Below, one piece after another: positions 18,215 to 26,734 of a DNA stretch of 64,000 nt; position 1 is the stretch's first letter, and each line of letters starts with the position of its first letter. Made by a program: the position numbers and the translations under genes. The stretch comes from JAKVAV01 sp047632755 (GTDB taxonomy: Bacteria > Bacteroidota > Bacteroidia > Flavobacteriales_D > Cryomorphaceae). The notes below the pieces were generated by a model. It was given only the letters and a program-made list of their open reading frames with translations. It searched no databases and was not told the DNA's origin. The stretch covers positions 14,697-78,696 of the forward strand of contig JBLIDT010000012.1 of the NCBI GenBank assembly GCA_047632755.1, given 5' to 3'.

Positions 18215-19501
18215 TTATTTCAGAAATTTGAATTCCTTTCCAGGAAAGTATGCCATTTTCCCTAGTTCTTGTTCAATCCGCAACAGTTGGTTGTATTTGG
18301 CAATACGGTCACTCCTAGAAGCACTACCTGTCTTAATTTGACCCGTATTAAGAGCTACTGCCAGATCGGCTATCGTGGTATCCTCCGTTTCACCCGAGCG
18401 ATGGCTCATCACCGAAGTGTAACTATTCACTTTAGCCAGATTAACCGCGTCAATGGTTTCAGTAAGAGTACCAATCTGATTTACCTTAATCAAAATTGAG
18501 TTTGCTATTCCTTCATCGATTCCACGTTGAAGTCTAGTTGTATTGGTAACGAACAGATCATCTCCAACTAGTTGAACCTTGTCACCAAGTACGTCTGTCA
18601 TTTCTTTCCAACCTGTCCAGTCATCTTCATCCAAACCATCTTCAATACTTACGATCGGGTACTTTTCGCACCAACTCGCCAACATTGCGGTCATATCAGA
18701 TGAAGAAAGCTTCTCGCCTGAAGAAGCGAGATTGTACGTTTTAGTTTCCTTGTCGTAAAACTCTGACGACGCTACATCCAAAGCGATATAAACATCTTTT
18801 CCGGGCACATATCCAGCTCTCTCAATGGCTTTCATAATAACCTGAAGAGCCTCCTCGTTGCTTTTTAGATTTGGTGCAAATCCACCCTCATCTCCAACGT
18901 TGGTTGACATCCCCATTTCTTTTAACACCGACTTAAGGTGATGAAAAATCTCAACCCCCATTCGCAGTGCTTCGGAAAATGTAGCGCCACCAAAAGGCAT
19001 GACCATAAATTCCTGAACATCTACGTTATTATCAGCATGAGAACCCCCATTTACTATGTTCATCATAGGCACTGGAAGCGTATTGGCATTCACACCTCCT
19101 ATGTATCTGAATAAGGATTGATTCGATTCTTGCGCGGCGGCTTTGGCTACAGCCAAAGAAACACCCAAAATGGCATTGGCACCTAAAATCGATTTATTGT
19201 CAGTGCCGTCAATATTAATCATGGCTTGATCGATCAAGTTCTGCTCGAAAATATAAGACCCATTCAACTCTTCGTTCAACAAGTTGTTGATGTTGTGTAC
19301 GGCTCTGGTAACTCCTTTCCCAAGAAATCGATTCTTATCATCATCGCGGAGCTCAACCGCTTCATGCACACCAGTGGAGGCACCTGAAGGCACAGCGGCT
19401 CTTCCCATAACGCCATTGTCAGTTATTACATCAACTTCTACAGTGGGGTTACCTCTTGAATCGAGGATTTCTCGTGCTACTAACTTTGCAATGTAGGTCA
19501 T
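18215..19501 (-). CDS. eno: Enolase
   Basis: A 428-residue protein of normal length for phosphopyruvate hydratase, which interconverts 2-phosphoglycerate and phosphoenolpyruvate in glycolysis. Family motifs are intact: ILDSRGNPTVEVDV near the N-terminus, GASTGVHEAVELRD in the substrate loop, GDEGGFAPN, VSIEDGLDEDDW and GDDLFVTN for the magnesium ligands, ILIKVNQIGTLTET with the catalytic Lys, and SHRSGETED. It starts 10 nt after the carA stop, so carA and eno are one transcript. This rplQ-carA-eno order is one I associate with Flavobacteriia; it gives a glycolytic gene an unusual pyrimidine/arginine-pathway neighbour. Confidence 0.98.
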   Translation of the reverse strand: MTYIAKLVAREILDSRGNPTVEVDVITDNGVMGRAAVPSGASTGVHEAVELRDDDKNRFLGKGVTRAVHNINNLLNEELNGSYIFEQNLIDQAMINIDGTDNKSILGANAILGVSLAVAKAAAQESNQSLFRYIGGVNANTLPVPMMNIVNGGSHADNNVDVQEFMVMPFGGATFSEALRMGVEIFHHLKSVLKEMGMSTNVGDEGGFAPNLKSNEEALQVIMKAIERAGYVPGKDVYIALDVASSEFYDKETKTYNLASSGEKLSSSDMTAMLASWCEKYPIVSIEDGLDEDDWTGWKEMTDVLGDKVQLVGDDLFVTNTTRLQRGIDEGIANSILIKVNQIGTLTETIDAVNLAKVNSYTSVMSHRSGETEDTTIADLAVALNTGQIKTGSASRSDRIAKYNQLLRIEQELGKMAYFPGKEFKFLK

Positions 19502-19511
19502 TATGATTCGT

Positions 19512-20633
19512 TTATATGGTAAGGTTTTTCTTGGATTCTTTGATGCGATTTACAAAATCATTGAACAAGTACCGCGAATCATGCGGTCCTGGCGAAGCTT
19601 CAGGATGGTACTGAACACTAAAAACAGGCTTTGACTTCAATGCGAGTCCCGCAATAGTATTATCATTCAAATGGACATGCGTCACTTGTATGTCATCCAT
19701 TGATTCAATTGACTCGCGATTTACTACAAAACCATGGTTCTGAGAAGTAATTTCTGACTTACCTGTAATAAGATTCTTTATTGGGTGATTTATCCCCCGA
19801 TGTCCATTGAACATCTTCTCTGTTTTGACGCCTTGGCTTAACGCGATCACTTGATGGCCAAGACATATTCCAAAAACAGGCTTTCCCAAGTTGATTATAG
19901 ACCTAACCAAGTTTATCGTATCGCTCATGGCCGCTGGATCTCCAGGTCCATTTGAAATCAGATAAGCATTAGGTTCCCAAGCCTCCATTTCAGCAAGACT
20001 AGTTGCCATAGGGAATACTTTGAGACGACAACCTTCTTCGACCAAACAACGAAGAATATTCTTCTTCGTTCCCAAATCCAGCACAGCAACTTTCTGCTCA
20101 CTTCCCAAAAGACCCATTTCATACGGATTCTTGCAAGTGACCTTAGAACTCAACTCTAGTCCCTCCATACTTGGCACTGCCGATAGAAGCTTTCTCAACT
20201 TGTCTATATCAATCTCCTCAGAAGATATGATAGCATTCATCGCCCCCTTGCTTCGAATATGTCTAATGAGCGCTCGAGTATCCACGTCTCTGATTCCTAC
20301 CTTCCCATTCTGCTCAAAATAATCCTGAAGCGACATTTCTGACCCCACTCTACTGAAACTTGCTGAGAAGCGCTTCGAAACTAGCCCTGATATCTTTATA
20401 CCATCTGATTCAACTTCTTCGACATGTGTGCCATAGTTGCCTATGTGAGATGTCGCCATCACCACTATTTGCCCATAGTAAGAAGGGTCTGTAAAGATTT
20501 CTTGGTAGCCAGTCATACCCGTATTAAAGGCTATTTCTCCGGTGGTAGTACCTAATTTTCCTGCGGCTAAGCCGCGGAAAACAGTTCCATCCTGAAGAAG
20601 TAAAACTGCTGGATTATTTGGGAGTATATTCAT
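19512..20633 (-). CDS. carA: Carbamoyl-phosphate synthase small (glutaminase) subunit
   Basis: A 373-residue protein with the CarA N-terminal domain (LLQDGTVFRGLAAG, FNTGMTGYQEI, TSHIGNYG) and a class I glutamine amidotransferase domain (about 185-365). The catalytic triad is visible: Cys in FGICLGHQ, and His and Glu in QYHPEASPGPHD. It releases ammonia from glutamine for the large subunit CarB, feeding pyrimidine and arginine synthesis. carB is not in the window. A terminator-like hairpin lies between rplQ and this gene, so carA-eno may also have its own promoter; a TAnnTTTG-type octamer sits in the hairpin loop at 20665-20672 (minus), without a good -33 partner. Confidence 0.97.
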   Translation of the reverse strand: MNILPNNPAVLLLQDGTVFRGLAAGKLGTTTGEIAFNTGMTGYQEIFTDPSYYGQIVVMATSHIGNYGTHVEEVESDGIKISGLVSKRFSASFSRVGSEMSLQDYFEQNGKVGIRDVDTRALIRHIRSKGAMNAIISSEEIDIDKLRKLLSAVPSMEGLELSSKVTCKNPYEMGLLGSEQKVAVLDLGTKKNILRCLVEEGCRLKVFPMATSLAEMEAWEPNAYLISNGPGDPAAMSDTINLVRSIINLGKPVFGICLGHQVIALSQGVKTEKMFNGHRGINHPIKNLITGKSEITSQNHGFVVNRESIESMDDIQVTHVHLNDNTIAGLALKSKPVFSVQYHPEASPGPHDSRYLFNDFVNRIKESKKNLTI

Positions 20634-20648
20634 TTAAATTCAAATCAT

Positions 20649-20685
20649 AAAAAAAGGGATAATGCAAATTTACATTATCCCCTTT
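20649..20685 (-). terminator. Rho-independent terminator after rplQ
   Basis: Inverted repeat GGGATAATG / CATTATCCC with an 8-nt loop (stem arms 20656-20664 and 20673-20681); on the minus strand it is followed by seven T. It lies 25 nt after the rplQ stop and should end most of the ribosomal transcript, with carA just beyond. Confidence 0.8.
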
Positions 20686-20709
20686 ATCGTAATAGTATAA
20701 ATCAAAAAA

Positions 20710-21315
20710 TCAGTCTTTCTTAGACTCTTCCTTGTTCTCTTCATTTTTAGGCTCTTCCTTTGGCTTAGAAGTAGCAGCTTCTGCTTTTACTTCTTTTGCT
20801 TCAGAAGCAGCCACATCCATAGTTTCTTCTGCCTTTACCTCTTCAGTTTTTGGCGTTTCTTCTACAGCAGGCGCTTCACTTGTAGCTTCAGTCTCCTTCT
20901 TCTTTCCACCACGACGACTTCTGCGAGTCTTTGTTGTCGACTCAGAAAGCATCAGCTCGTTGAAATCTACCAATTCGATCATCGCCATTTCTGCTGAATC
21001 ACCCATCCGTGTTCCCAGCTTGATAATTCTGGTGTATCCGCCTTCCCTTTGAGCTACTTTCGGAGCAATCTCGCGGAAAACTTCAGTAACAGCGTTTTTG
21101 CTTTGAAGGTTCTTAAATACTTCACGACGATTATGGGTCGAATCTTCCTTAGAGCGTGTAATAATAGGCTCAACAAACTTTCGCAATTCTTTGGCCTTCG
21201 CAACAGTTGTGTTAATACGCTTGTGCTCAATTAAAGAGCAGGCCATATTCTCCAACATTGCCTTTCTATGGGCGGTCTTGCGGCCTAGTGCGTTATTTCT
21301 TTTGCCGTGTCTCAT
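20710..21315 (-). CDS. rplQ: 50S ribosomal protein L17 with long charged C-terminal tail
   Basis: The first 117 or so residues are ordinary L17 (MRHGKRNNALGRKTAHRKAM start, TRIIKLGTRMGDSAEMA near the end), which sits near the peptide exit tunnel. The remaining 80 or so are a low-complexity Lys/Glu/Ala-rich tail, making the protein 201 residues where 116-130 is usual. Extended L17 tails occur in Bacteroidota; their role is unknown. It is the last gene of the alpha operon, about 50 nt after rpoA, followed by a terminator. Confidence 0.96.
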   Translation of the reverse strand: MRHGKRNNALGRKTAHRKAMLENMACSLIEHKRINTTVAKAKELRKFVEPIITRSKEDSTHNRREVFKNLQSKNAVTEVFREIAPKVAQREGGYTRIIKLGTRMGDSAEMAMIELVDFNELMLSESTTKTRRSRRGGKKKETEATSEAPAVEETPKTEEVKAEETMDVAASEAKEVKAEAATSKPKEEPKNEENKEESKKD

Positions 21316-21364
21316 TATTCTTCTTATTGTCAGCTTCGGCGAACCTCAACTGAACGTTGATTTA

Positions 21365-22357
21365 TTACTCTTTATCTAATTTGTACTTCGAAACATTCAT
21401 TCCGAAAGAAAGACCTTTGGACTCAATTAAGTCTTCCAGTTCTGTCAAAGACTTCTTACCGAAGTTTCTGAATTTCAACAAATCATTTTTGTTGAAGGAG
21501 ACCAAATCACCTAAACTTTCAATATCAGCAGCCTTCAAACAATTTAACGCTCGCACTGAAAGATCCATATCTACCAACTTCGTTTTCAAAAGTTGACGCA
21601 TGTGAAGAGATGTTTCGTCAAATTCTTCAGTTTCGGATTTCTGTTCGCTATCCAATGTAATTTTCTCGTCTGAGAACAACATGAAATGATGAATCAAAAT
21701 CTTCGCAGCCTCCTGGAGAGCGTCCTTTGGGGTAATTGACCCGTCAGTTATCACATCCATGATTAACTTCTCGTAATCTGTCTTCTGCTCAACACGAAAA
21801 TTCTCAATCGTGTAATTCACATTTCGAATAGGTGTGAAGATCGAATCAATGAAAATGGTTCCCATCGGAGCATTGCTCACTTTGTTCTCCTCAGATGGAC
21901 GGTATCCTCTACCTTTTCCAATGCTGATTTCCATATCTAATTTAACCGACTTCTCTTTCGTGCAAATCACGAGATCAGGATTTAATACTTGAAACCCAGT
22001 AGTAAATTTCCCAATGTCACCTGCTGTAAATGCATCAGTACCGCTGATCGAAACAGCTACTTTCTCGGAATCTGTTCCCTCGATTTGTCGTTTGAAGCGC
22101 ACTTGCTTCAGGTTTAATACGATTTCAGTAACGTCTTCTACTACACCCTCGATAGTCGAGAACTCATGTTCTACCCCTTCCATCTTAATGGAAGTGATCG
22201 CGAATCCTTCTAAAGAGGAAAGTAAAATACGACGAAGAGCATTACCTATTGTAATCCCATAACCAGGTTCCAACGGACGGAATTCGAATTTTCCGTCGTT
22301 ATTATCTGATTCGATCATAATGACCTTATCGGGTTTCTGAAAATCTAAAATGGCCAT
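21365..22357 (-). CDS. rpoA: RNA polymerase alpha subunit
   Basis: This 330-residue protein has both domains. The N-terminal dimerisation and assembly domain (about 1-230) includes LEPGYGITIGNALRRILLSS and GVVEDVTEIVLNLK. The C-terminal domain (about 260-325) contains the helix-hairpin-helix DNA- and activator-contact region (SVRALNCLKAADIESLGDL and KSLTELEDLIESKGL). It scaffolds beta and beta' assembly. It lies between rpsD and rplQ as in most bacteria. Confidence 0.98.
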   Translation of the reverse strand: MAILDFQKPDKVIMIESDNNDGKFEFRPLEPGYGITIGNALRRILLSSLEGFAITSIKMEGVEHEFSTIEGVVEDVTEIVLNLKQVRFKRQIEGTDSEKVAVSISGTDAFTAGDIGKFTTGFQVLNPDLVICTKEKSVKLDMEISIGKGRGYRPSEENKVSNAPMGTIFIDSIFTPIRNVNYTIENFRVEQKTDYEKLIMDVITDGSITPKDALQEAAKILIHHFMLFSDEKITLDSEQKSETEEFDETSLHMRQLLKTKLVDMDLSVRALNCLKAADIESLGDLVSFNKNDLLKFRNFGKKSLTELEDLIESKGLSFGMNVSKYKLDKE

Positions 22358-22382
22358 GAAGGTTTGTCCTTAGTTAAGGTTA

Positions 22383-22991
22383 TTATTTAGAATAAAGCTC
22401 GACGATAAGCTGCTCCTTGATATTTTCAGGAATTTGCTCTCTCGTCGGATGTAGCACGTAAGTTCCCTCTAGTGCATTTCGATCGAAGTCAATCCAGTCG
22501 TACTTTTGACGTCCAGACGAAGCCAGTGAATTACTCACTATTTCTAATGACTTGGAACGCTCTCGTACTCCTACTTTGTCGCCAGGGCGTACAGAGTAGG
22601 ATGGAATGTTTACAATGTTTCCGTTTACAGTAATGTGTCGGTGACCAACTAGCTGTCTTGCTCCACTTCTTGTTGGTGAAACTCCCATCCGGTAAACCAC
22701 ATTGTCCAATCTGGCCTCGCAGAATTGTAGCAACAATTCTCCAGTTATTCCTACTTTCCTCTGAGCTTTATCAAAGAGATTCGCAAATTGGCGTTCTAGA
22801 ATACCGTAGGTATACTTCGCTTTTTGCTTTTCAAGGAGCTGAACTGCGTATTCAGATTGCTTAGAACGACGCTTGTTCGGACCATGAAACCCTGGAGCGT
22901 AGTTTTTACGCTCCAATGATTTATCAGGACCGAAAATCGGTTCTTTAAAACGACGTGCTATTTTTGACTTGGGGCCTGTATATCGTGCCAT
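22383..22991 (-). CDS. rpsD: 30S ribosomal protein S4
   Basis: A 202-residue 16S rRNA-binding assembly initiator. The N-terminal region begins MARYTGPKSKIARR and has no zinc-binding Cys cluster, so it is the zinc-free form. The S4 RNA-binding domain (about residues 95-155) is intact (RLDNVVYRMG, RQLVGHRHITVNG). In other bacteria S4 represses its own operon; no such leader site was recognised here. Confidence 0.98.
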   Translation of the reverse strand: MARYTGPKSKIARRFKEPIFGPDKSLERKNYAPGFHGPNKRRSKQSEYAVQLLEKQKAKYTYGILERQFANLFDKAQRKVGITGELLLQFCEARLDNVVYRMGVSPTRSGARQLVGHRHITVNGNIVNIPSYSVRPGDKVGVRERSKSLEIVSNSLASSGRQKYDWIDFDRNALEGTYVLHPTREQIPENIKEQLIVELYSK

Positions 22992-23032
22992 ATCTTAATC
23001 TGTATATTCGACTTTGATCGTTTTGACGGAAA

Positions 23033-23419
23033 TTATACTCTTCTGCGCTTTGGTGGGCGACAACCATTGTGTGGCAATGGGGTAACGTCAACTATTTCAG
23101 TCACCTCAACACCTGTATTGTGAATAGATCGGATTGCAGACTCTCGCCCTGAACCTGGTCCTTTTACATAAACTTTTACTTTACGAAGACCAAGGTCATG
23201 CGCCACTTTTGCACATTCCTCAGCAGCTACTTGTGCTGCATAGGGAGTATTCTTCTTTGATCCTCTAAATCCCTGTTTACCTGCCGAGGACCAGCTTATA
23301 ACTTGTCCTGAAGCATTACACATGGAAATAATAATGTTGTTGAACGTAGCTTGGATATGGGCTTCACCCACTGCCTCCACTTTTACATTCAATTTTTTCT
23401 TTACGTTAGACTTTGCCAT
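23033..23419 (-). CDS. rpsK: 30S ribosomal protein S11
   Basis: A 128-residue protein that lines the platform at the mRNA exit region with S7 and S18. Conserved motifs include ATFNNIIISM, GQVISWSSAGKQGFRGSKK, VYVKGPGSGRESAIR and the C-terminal DVTPLPHNGCRPPKRRRV. Length and position between rpsM and rpsD are normal. Confidence 0.98.
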   Translation of the reverse strand: MAKSNVKKKLNVKVEAVGEAHIQATFNNIIISMCNASGQVISWSSAGKQGFRGSKKNTPYAAQVAAEECAKVAHDLGLRKVKVYVKGPGSGRESAIRSIHNTGVEVTEIVDVTPLPHNGCRPPKRRRV

Positions 23420-23444
23420 CGTTGTTGAATTATCTACCGATTAA

Positions 23445-23822
23445 TTATTTGGTAGCCTTTTTCTTATTGGCTACAGTCTTTCTCTTCCCTTTTCTCGTTC
23501 GAGAATTGTTCTTGGTTCTCTGCCCCCTTAGAGGAAGGCCCGTACGGTGCCGAATACCTCTGTAACAGCCAATATCCATCAATCTTTTGATGTTTGTCTG
23601 AATCTCCGAGCGAAGCGACCCTTCAACAACGTACTCATCACTTATGAGTTGTCTTATCGAGGCAGTTTGCTCGTCGGTCCAATCATCAACCTTAATACTC
23701 TGGTCAACATCAGTTCTCGACAGAATTTCGACGGCTTTTGTGGAGCCAATTCCGTAAATATAAGTGAGGGATATTACGCCTCTTTTGTTCTTTGGTAAAT
23801 CTACACCAGCTATCCTAGCCAT
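23445..23822 (-). CDS. rpsM: 30S ribosomal protein S13
   Basis: A 125-residue head protein contacting the 50S subunit and P-site tRNA. It shows the family start MARIAGVDLPKNKRGVISL, the helix-turn segment TYIYGIGSTKAVEIL, the block GCYRGIRHRTGLPLRGQRT and a basic C-terminal tail rich in Lys and Arg that reaches the decoding region. Confidence 0.98.
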   Translation of the reverse strand: MARIAGVDLPKNKRGVISLTYIYGIGSTKAVEILSRTDVDQSIKVDDWTDEQTASIRQLISDEYVVEGSLRSEIQTNIKRLMDIGCYRGIRHRTGLPLRGQRTKNNSRTRKGKRKTVANKKKATK

Positions 23823-23832
23823 AATACTTAGT

Positions 23833-23949
23833 TTATCCTTGTCGTTGCTTGAACTTTGGGTTCTTTTTGTTGATCACATACAACCTACCCTTACGGCGTA
23901 CGATCTTGCAATCTACTGAACGTTTCTTAACACTCGCTCTTGTTTTCAT
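23833..23949 (-). CDS. rpmJ: 50S ribosomal protein L36, zinc-free form
   Basis: A 38-residue gene that I translated by hand: it starts MKTRASVKK and ends NPKFKQRQG. It lies between infA and rpsM, its usual place. Canonical L36 binds zinc through three Cys and one His; here only one Cys (in VDCKIVRR) remains, so this is the zinc-independent type. L36 packs against 23S rRNA near the GTPase-associated centre. Confidence 0.96.
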   Translation of the reverse strand: MKTRASVKKRSVDCKIVRRKGRLYVINKKNPKFKQRQG

Positions 23950-23956
23950 CGATCCT

Positions 23957-24175
23957 TTATTTGTATCTGAAGGTAATTCTACCTTTGCTTAAATCGTATG
24001 GAGACATTTCAACTTTCACCTTATCACCTGGCAAGATTTTAATGTAATGCATTCTCATCTTACCAGAAATATGAGCCACGATTACATGACCGTTTTCTAA
24101 TTCGACTTTGAACATCGCGTTGGACAATGCTTCCACTATTGTCCCGTCCTGCTCGATAGATGATTGTTTCGCCAT
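23957..24175 (-). CDS. infA: Translation initiation factor IF-1
   Basis: A 72-residue single OB-fold protein of exactly the usual length. Motifs are IEQDGTIVEALSNAMFKVEL, GHVIVAHISGKMRMHYIKIL and PGDKVKVEMSPYDLSKGRI with the final TFRYK. IF-1 occupies the ribosomal A site during initiation with IF-2 and IF-3. It lies between secY and rpmJ; the map and adk genes found here in many bacteria are absent. Confidence 0.98.
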   Translation of the reverse strand: MAKQSSIEQDGTIVEALSNAMFKVELENGHVIVAHISGKMRMHYIKILPGDKVKVEMSPYDLSKGRITFRYK

Positions 24176-24195
24176 ACTTTAATTCTCTCGTATCA

Positions 24196-25524
24196 TTATC
24201 CCGCCATTCCGAAGGTTGATGCTTTCCCAGCTAACTTTCCGGTCTTCATCAATCCGTCATAGTGACGCATTAGTAAGTAACTTTCTATTTGTTGCAATGT
24301 GTCTAGTATCACACCCACCATGATCAAAAGAGATGTTCCTCCAAAAAATATAGAGAAAGCCTGCTTAACCCCTGCCTGCAAAGCAAACACTGGAAGGATA
24401 GCAATAAAACCTAGAAAAATTGCTCCTGGTAAAGTGATTCTTGATAGAACGTTGTCCAAGAAGTCTGCCGTAGATCTTCCTGGTTTCACTCCTGGAACAA
24501 ATCCTCCGTTTCTCTTTAAATCATCTGCCATTTGATTCGGATTAACAGTGATAGCAGTGTAGAAATAAGTGAACGCTACTACCATGATAAAAAAGATAAG
24601 GTTGTACCAAAAGCCGGCAAAGTTAGCCAATTCTACGATAAAACCTGACTGAGAGTCAGAATATTGAGCTATGTATAAGGGAACGAACATTATTGCTTGA
24701 GCAAATATGATCGGCATCACCCCTGCACTGTTGACTTTCAATGGGATATACTGACGAGCTCCTTGACTGTACTCTCGTCCTCCCATCTGTTGTTTAGCAA
24801 ATTGTATGGGAACACGTCGCACTGCCTGTACAAGAGCCACTGTAGCACCAATCACCACCAATAAAGCAACAAGCTCGACTAATAAAACCACCAGACCATT
24901 TCCCTCTGGGCCTGTCGAAGCTACAATTTCCTGAAAAAATGCGCTTGGCAGTCCTGCAATGATACCGATCATGATCAAAAGTGAAATTCCATTACCAACG
25001 CCTCTGTCAGTAATTCTTTCACCTAACCACATCACGAATAACGTTCCTGTTGTTAATATTACAATTGCAGTGGCCCACCAGAAGGGAGTATCATACAATC
25101 TCGCATCGGCAGGAACAGATGCTGCAATGTAACCAGGTGCTTGAAAACACGTTATAACAATTGTTAAAAATCTCGTGTACTGGTTAATCTTCTTTCTACC
25201 ACTTTCCCCTTCCTTCTGCATTTTCTGTATGGTAGGGACAGCAATTCCCATCAACTGCATAATAATCGATGCAGAGATGTAGGGCATAATGCCTAGACTA
25301 AAGATAGATGCACGGTTAAAAGCTCCACCTGTAAACAAGTCAAGCAAACCAGCTAAACCACCACCGCCTTCATTGGCAGCAGCCAAACGAGCTGAGTCAA
25401 TCCCGGGTAGTACAATATAAGAACCGATACGAAAGACAAGAAGCAATGCAAGCGTCGTTAAGATACGATTTCGCAATTCCTCAATACTCCAAATATTTCT
25501 AAGTGTCTGAATAAAATTCTTCAT
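24196..25524 (-). CDS. secY: Protein translocase subunit SecY
   Basis: A 442-residue inner-membrane protein with about ten transmembrane helices, forming the SecYEG channel for Sec-dependent export. It has the plug and first-helix region (RIGSYIVLPGIDSARL), the SIFSLGIMPYISASIIMQL signature, WLGERITDRGVGNG in the cytosolic loop region and a C-terminal QQIESYLLMRHYDGLMK. The Gly-rich insert after PGIDS is modest. It ends the spc operon and is followed 20 nt later by infA. Confidence 0.98.
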   Translation of the reverse strand: MKNFIQTLRNIWSIEELRNRILTTLALLLVFRIGSYIVLPGIDSARLAAANEGGGGLAGLLDLFTGGAFNRASIFSLGIMPYISASIIMQLMGIAVPTIQKMQKEGESGRKKINQYTRFLTIVITCFQAPGYIAASVPADARLYDTPFWWATAIVILTTGTLFVMWLGERITDRGVGNGISLLIMIGIIAGLPSAFFQEIVASTGPEGNGLVVLLVELVALLVVIGATVALVQAVRRVPIQFAKQQMGGREYSQGARQYIPLKVNSAGVMPIIFAQAIMFVPLYIAQYSDSQSGFIVELANFAGFWYNLIFFIMVVAFTYFYTAITVNPNQMADDLKRNGGFVPGVKPGRSTADFLDNVLSRITLPGAIFLGFIAILPVFALQAGVKQAFSIFFGGTSLLIMVGVILDTLQQIESYLLMRHYDGLMKTGKLAGKASTFGMAG

Positions 25525-25546
25525 AACAAGTCGGTTCCTCTAATCG

Positions 25547-25993
25547 TTAAAGCGTTTTGGCCTCTCCACCCTTTCCTTCAATTGCTTCCTTTGCAGAAGC
25601 GGAAAAAGCATGAGCCGTTACAGTTACTTTGGCGTTTAATTCACCTCTGCCTAAAATTTTAACAAGATCCTTTTTTGCACAAAGACCATTGTCAACAAAA
25701 GTTTCAGTAGTGAAAACTTCAATCTTCTTTTCAGAAAAAAGCATTTCAATTACGTCCAAATTGATCCCTTTGTACTCTACTCTATTTGGATTGGTGAAAC
25801 CAAATTTAGGTACACGACGCTGCAAAGGCATTTGACCACCCTCGAAACCACGCTTTCTACTGTATCCACTTCTGGATTTCGCTCCTTTGTGTCCACGTCC
25901 AGCTGTATCGCCAAAACCGCTTCCTTCTCCTCTTCCGAGGCGCCTTTTATTCTTATTCGACCCTTTTGCAGGTCTAAGGTTACTTAAATTCAT
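25547..25993 (-). CDS. rplO: 50S ribosomal protein L15
   Basis: I start at the ATG at 25993 (MNLSNLRPAKG) rather than the in-frame GTG just before it; this gives 148 residues. The Gly/Arg-rich N-terminal extension (KNKRRLGRGEGSGFGDTAGR) threads into 23S rRNA domains, and the globular C-terminal part ends AKEAIEGKGGEAKTL. It lies between rpmD and secY. Confidence 0.97.
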   Translation of the reverse strand: MNLSNLRPAKGSNKNKRRLGRGEGSGFGDTAGRGHKGAKSRSGYSRKRGFEGGQMPLQRRVPKFGFTNPNRVEYKGINLDVIEMLFSEKKIEVFTTETFVDNGLCAKKDLVKILGRGELNAKVTVTAHAFSASAKEAIEGKGGEAKTL

Positions 25994-26014
25994 CACTCAA
26001 TACTTTTAGTTGTA

Positions 26015-26197
26015 TTACTTCTCTTGAACAGTTACTAGATGACTCACCTTAGCAATCATCCCCATGATCTGCGGCGTGCCCACTTTCAAAACAGGACGAT
26101 GCAATTTCTTTAATCCAAGTGCTTCCAAAGTTCTCTTTTGATTCTTTGGTCTTCTGATCGCACTCTTAACTTGAGTTACTATAAGTTCTTTTGCCAT
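26015..26197 (-). CDS. rpmD: 50S ribosomal protein L30
   Basis: A 60-residue protein with family features: LIVTQVKSAIRRPKNQKRTL, LGLKKLHRPVLK and QIMGMIAKVSHLV. It is a small late-assembly large-subunit protein located between rpsE and rplO, as in the canonical spc operon. Confidence 0.97.
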   Translation of the reverse strand: MAKELIVTQVKSAIRRPKNQKRTLEALGLKKLHRPVLKVGTPQIMGMIAKVSHLVTVQEK

Positions 26198-26208
26198 TTT
26201 CTAGTCGC

Positions 26209-26727
26209 TTAACCGTTAAACACGCGTTGCATTGAAATCCCACGCTGGTTTGCTACTGCTCGCGCATCTCTCATATTGGAAAGTGCATCCAAAGTAGCTT
26301 TCACAACATTGTGTGGATTTGATGATCCCTGTGATTTTGCCAAAACATCCTTGATTCCAACACTCTCAAGTACTGCGCGCATGGCACCACCTGCGATTAC
26401 TCCAGTACCGTTAGATGCAGGCTTCAAGAAAACTCTCGCTCCTGCATACTTGCCGTATTGGCTGTGCGGTACAGTGTCATTTACAATAGGAACTTTAATA
26501 AGGTTCTTTTTTGCGTCGTCAATACCTTTAGCGATAGCTGTTGTTACTTCTTTAGCTTTCCCTAAACCATGACCAACAACTCCGTTTTCATTCCCAACTA
26601 CTACGATGGCCGAGAAACTGAATGTACGTCCACCCTTAGTTACTTTGGTAACACGATTGATTGTAACGAGCTTATCTTTTAACTCAAGATCGCTCGACTT
26701 AACGCGTTTAATGCTTGCTTTTGCCAT
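26209..26727 (-). CDS. rpsE: 30S ribosomal protein S5
   Basis: A 172-residue protein with the N-terminal double-stranded RNA-binding-like domain (LVTINRVTKVTKGGRTFSFS, GHGLGKAKEVTTAI) and the C-terminal S5 domain (ASNGTGVIAGGAMRAVLE, GSSNPHNVVKATLDAL). It contributes to decoding accuracy together with S4 and S12. It starts 7 nt after the rplR stop. Confidence 0.98.
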   Translation of the reverse strand: MAKASIKRVKSSDLELKDKLVTINRVTKVTKGGRTFSFSAIVVVGNENGVVGHGLGKAKEVTTAIAKGIDDAKKNLIKVPIVNDTVPHSQYGKYAGARVFLKPASNGTGVIAGGAMRAVLESVGIKDVLAKSQGSSNPHNVVKATLDALSNMRDARAVANQRGISMQRVFNG

Positions 26728-26734
26728 GATCTGC

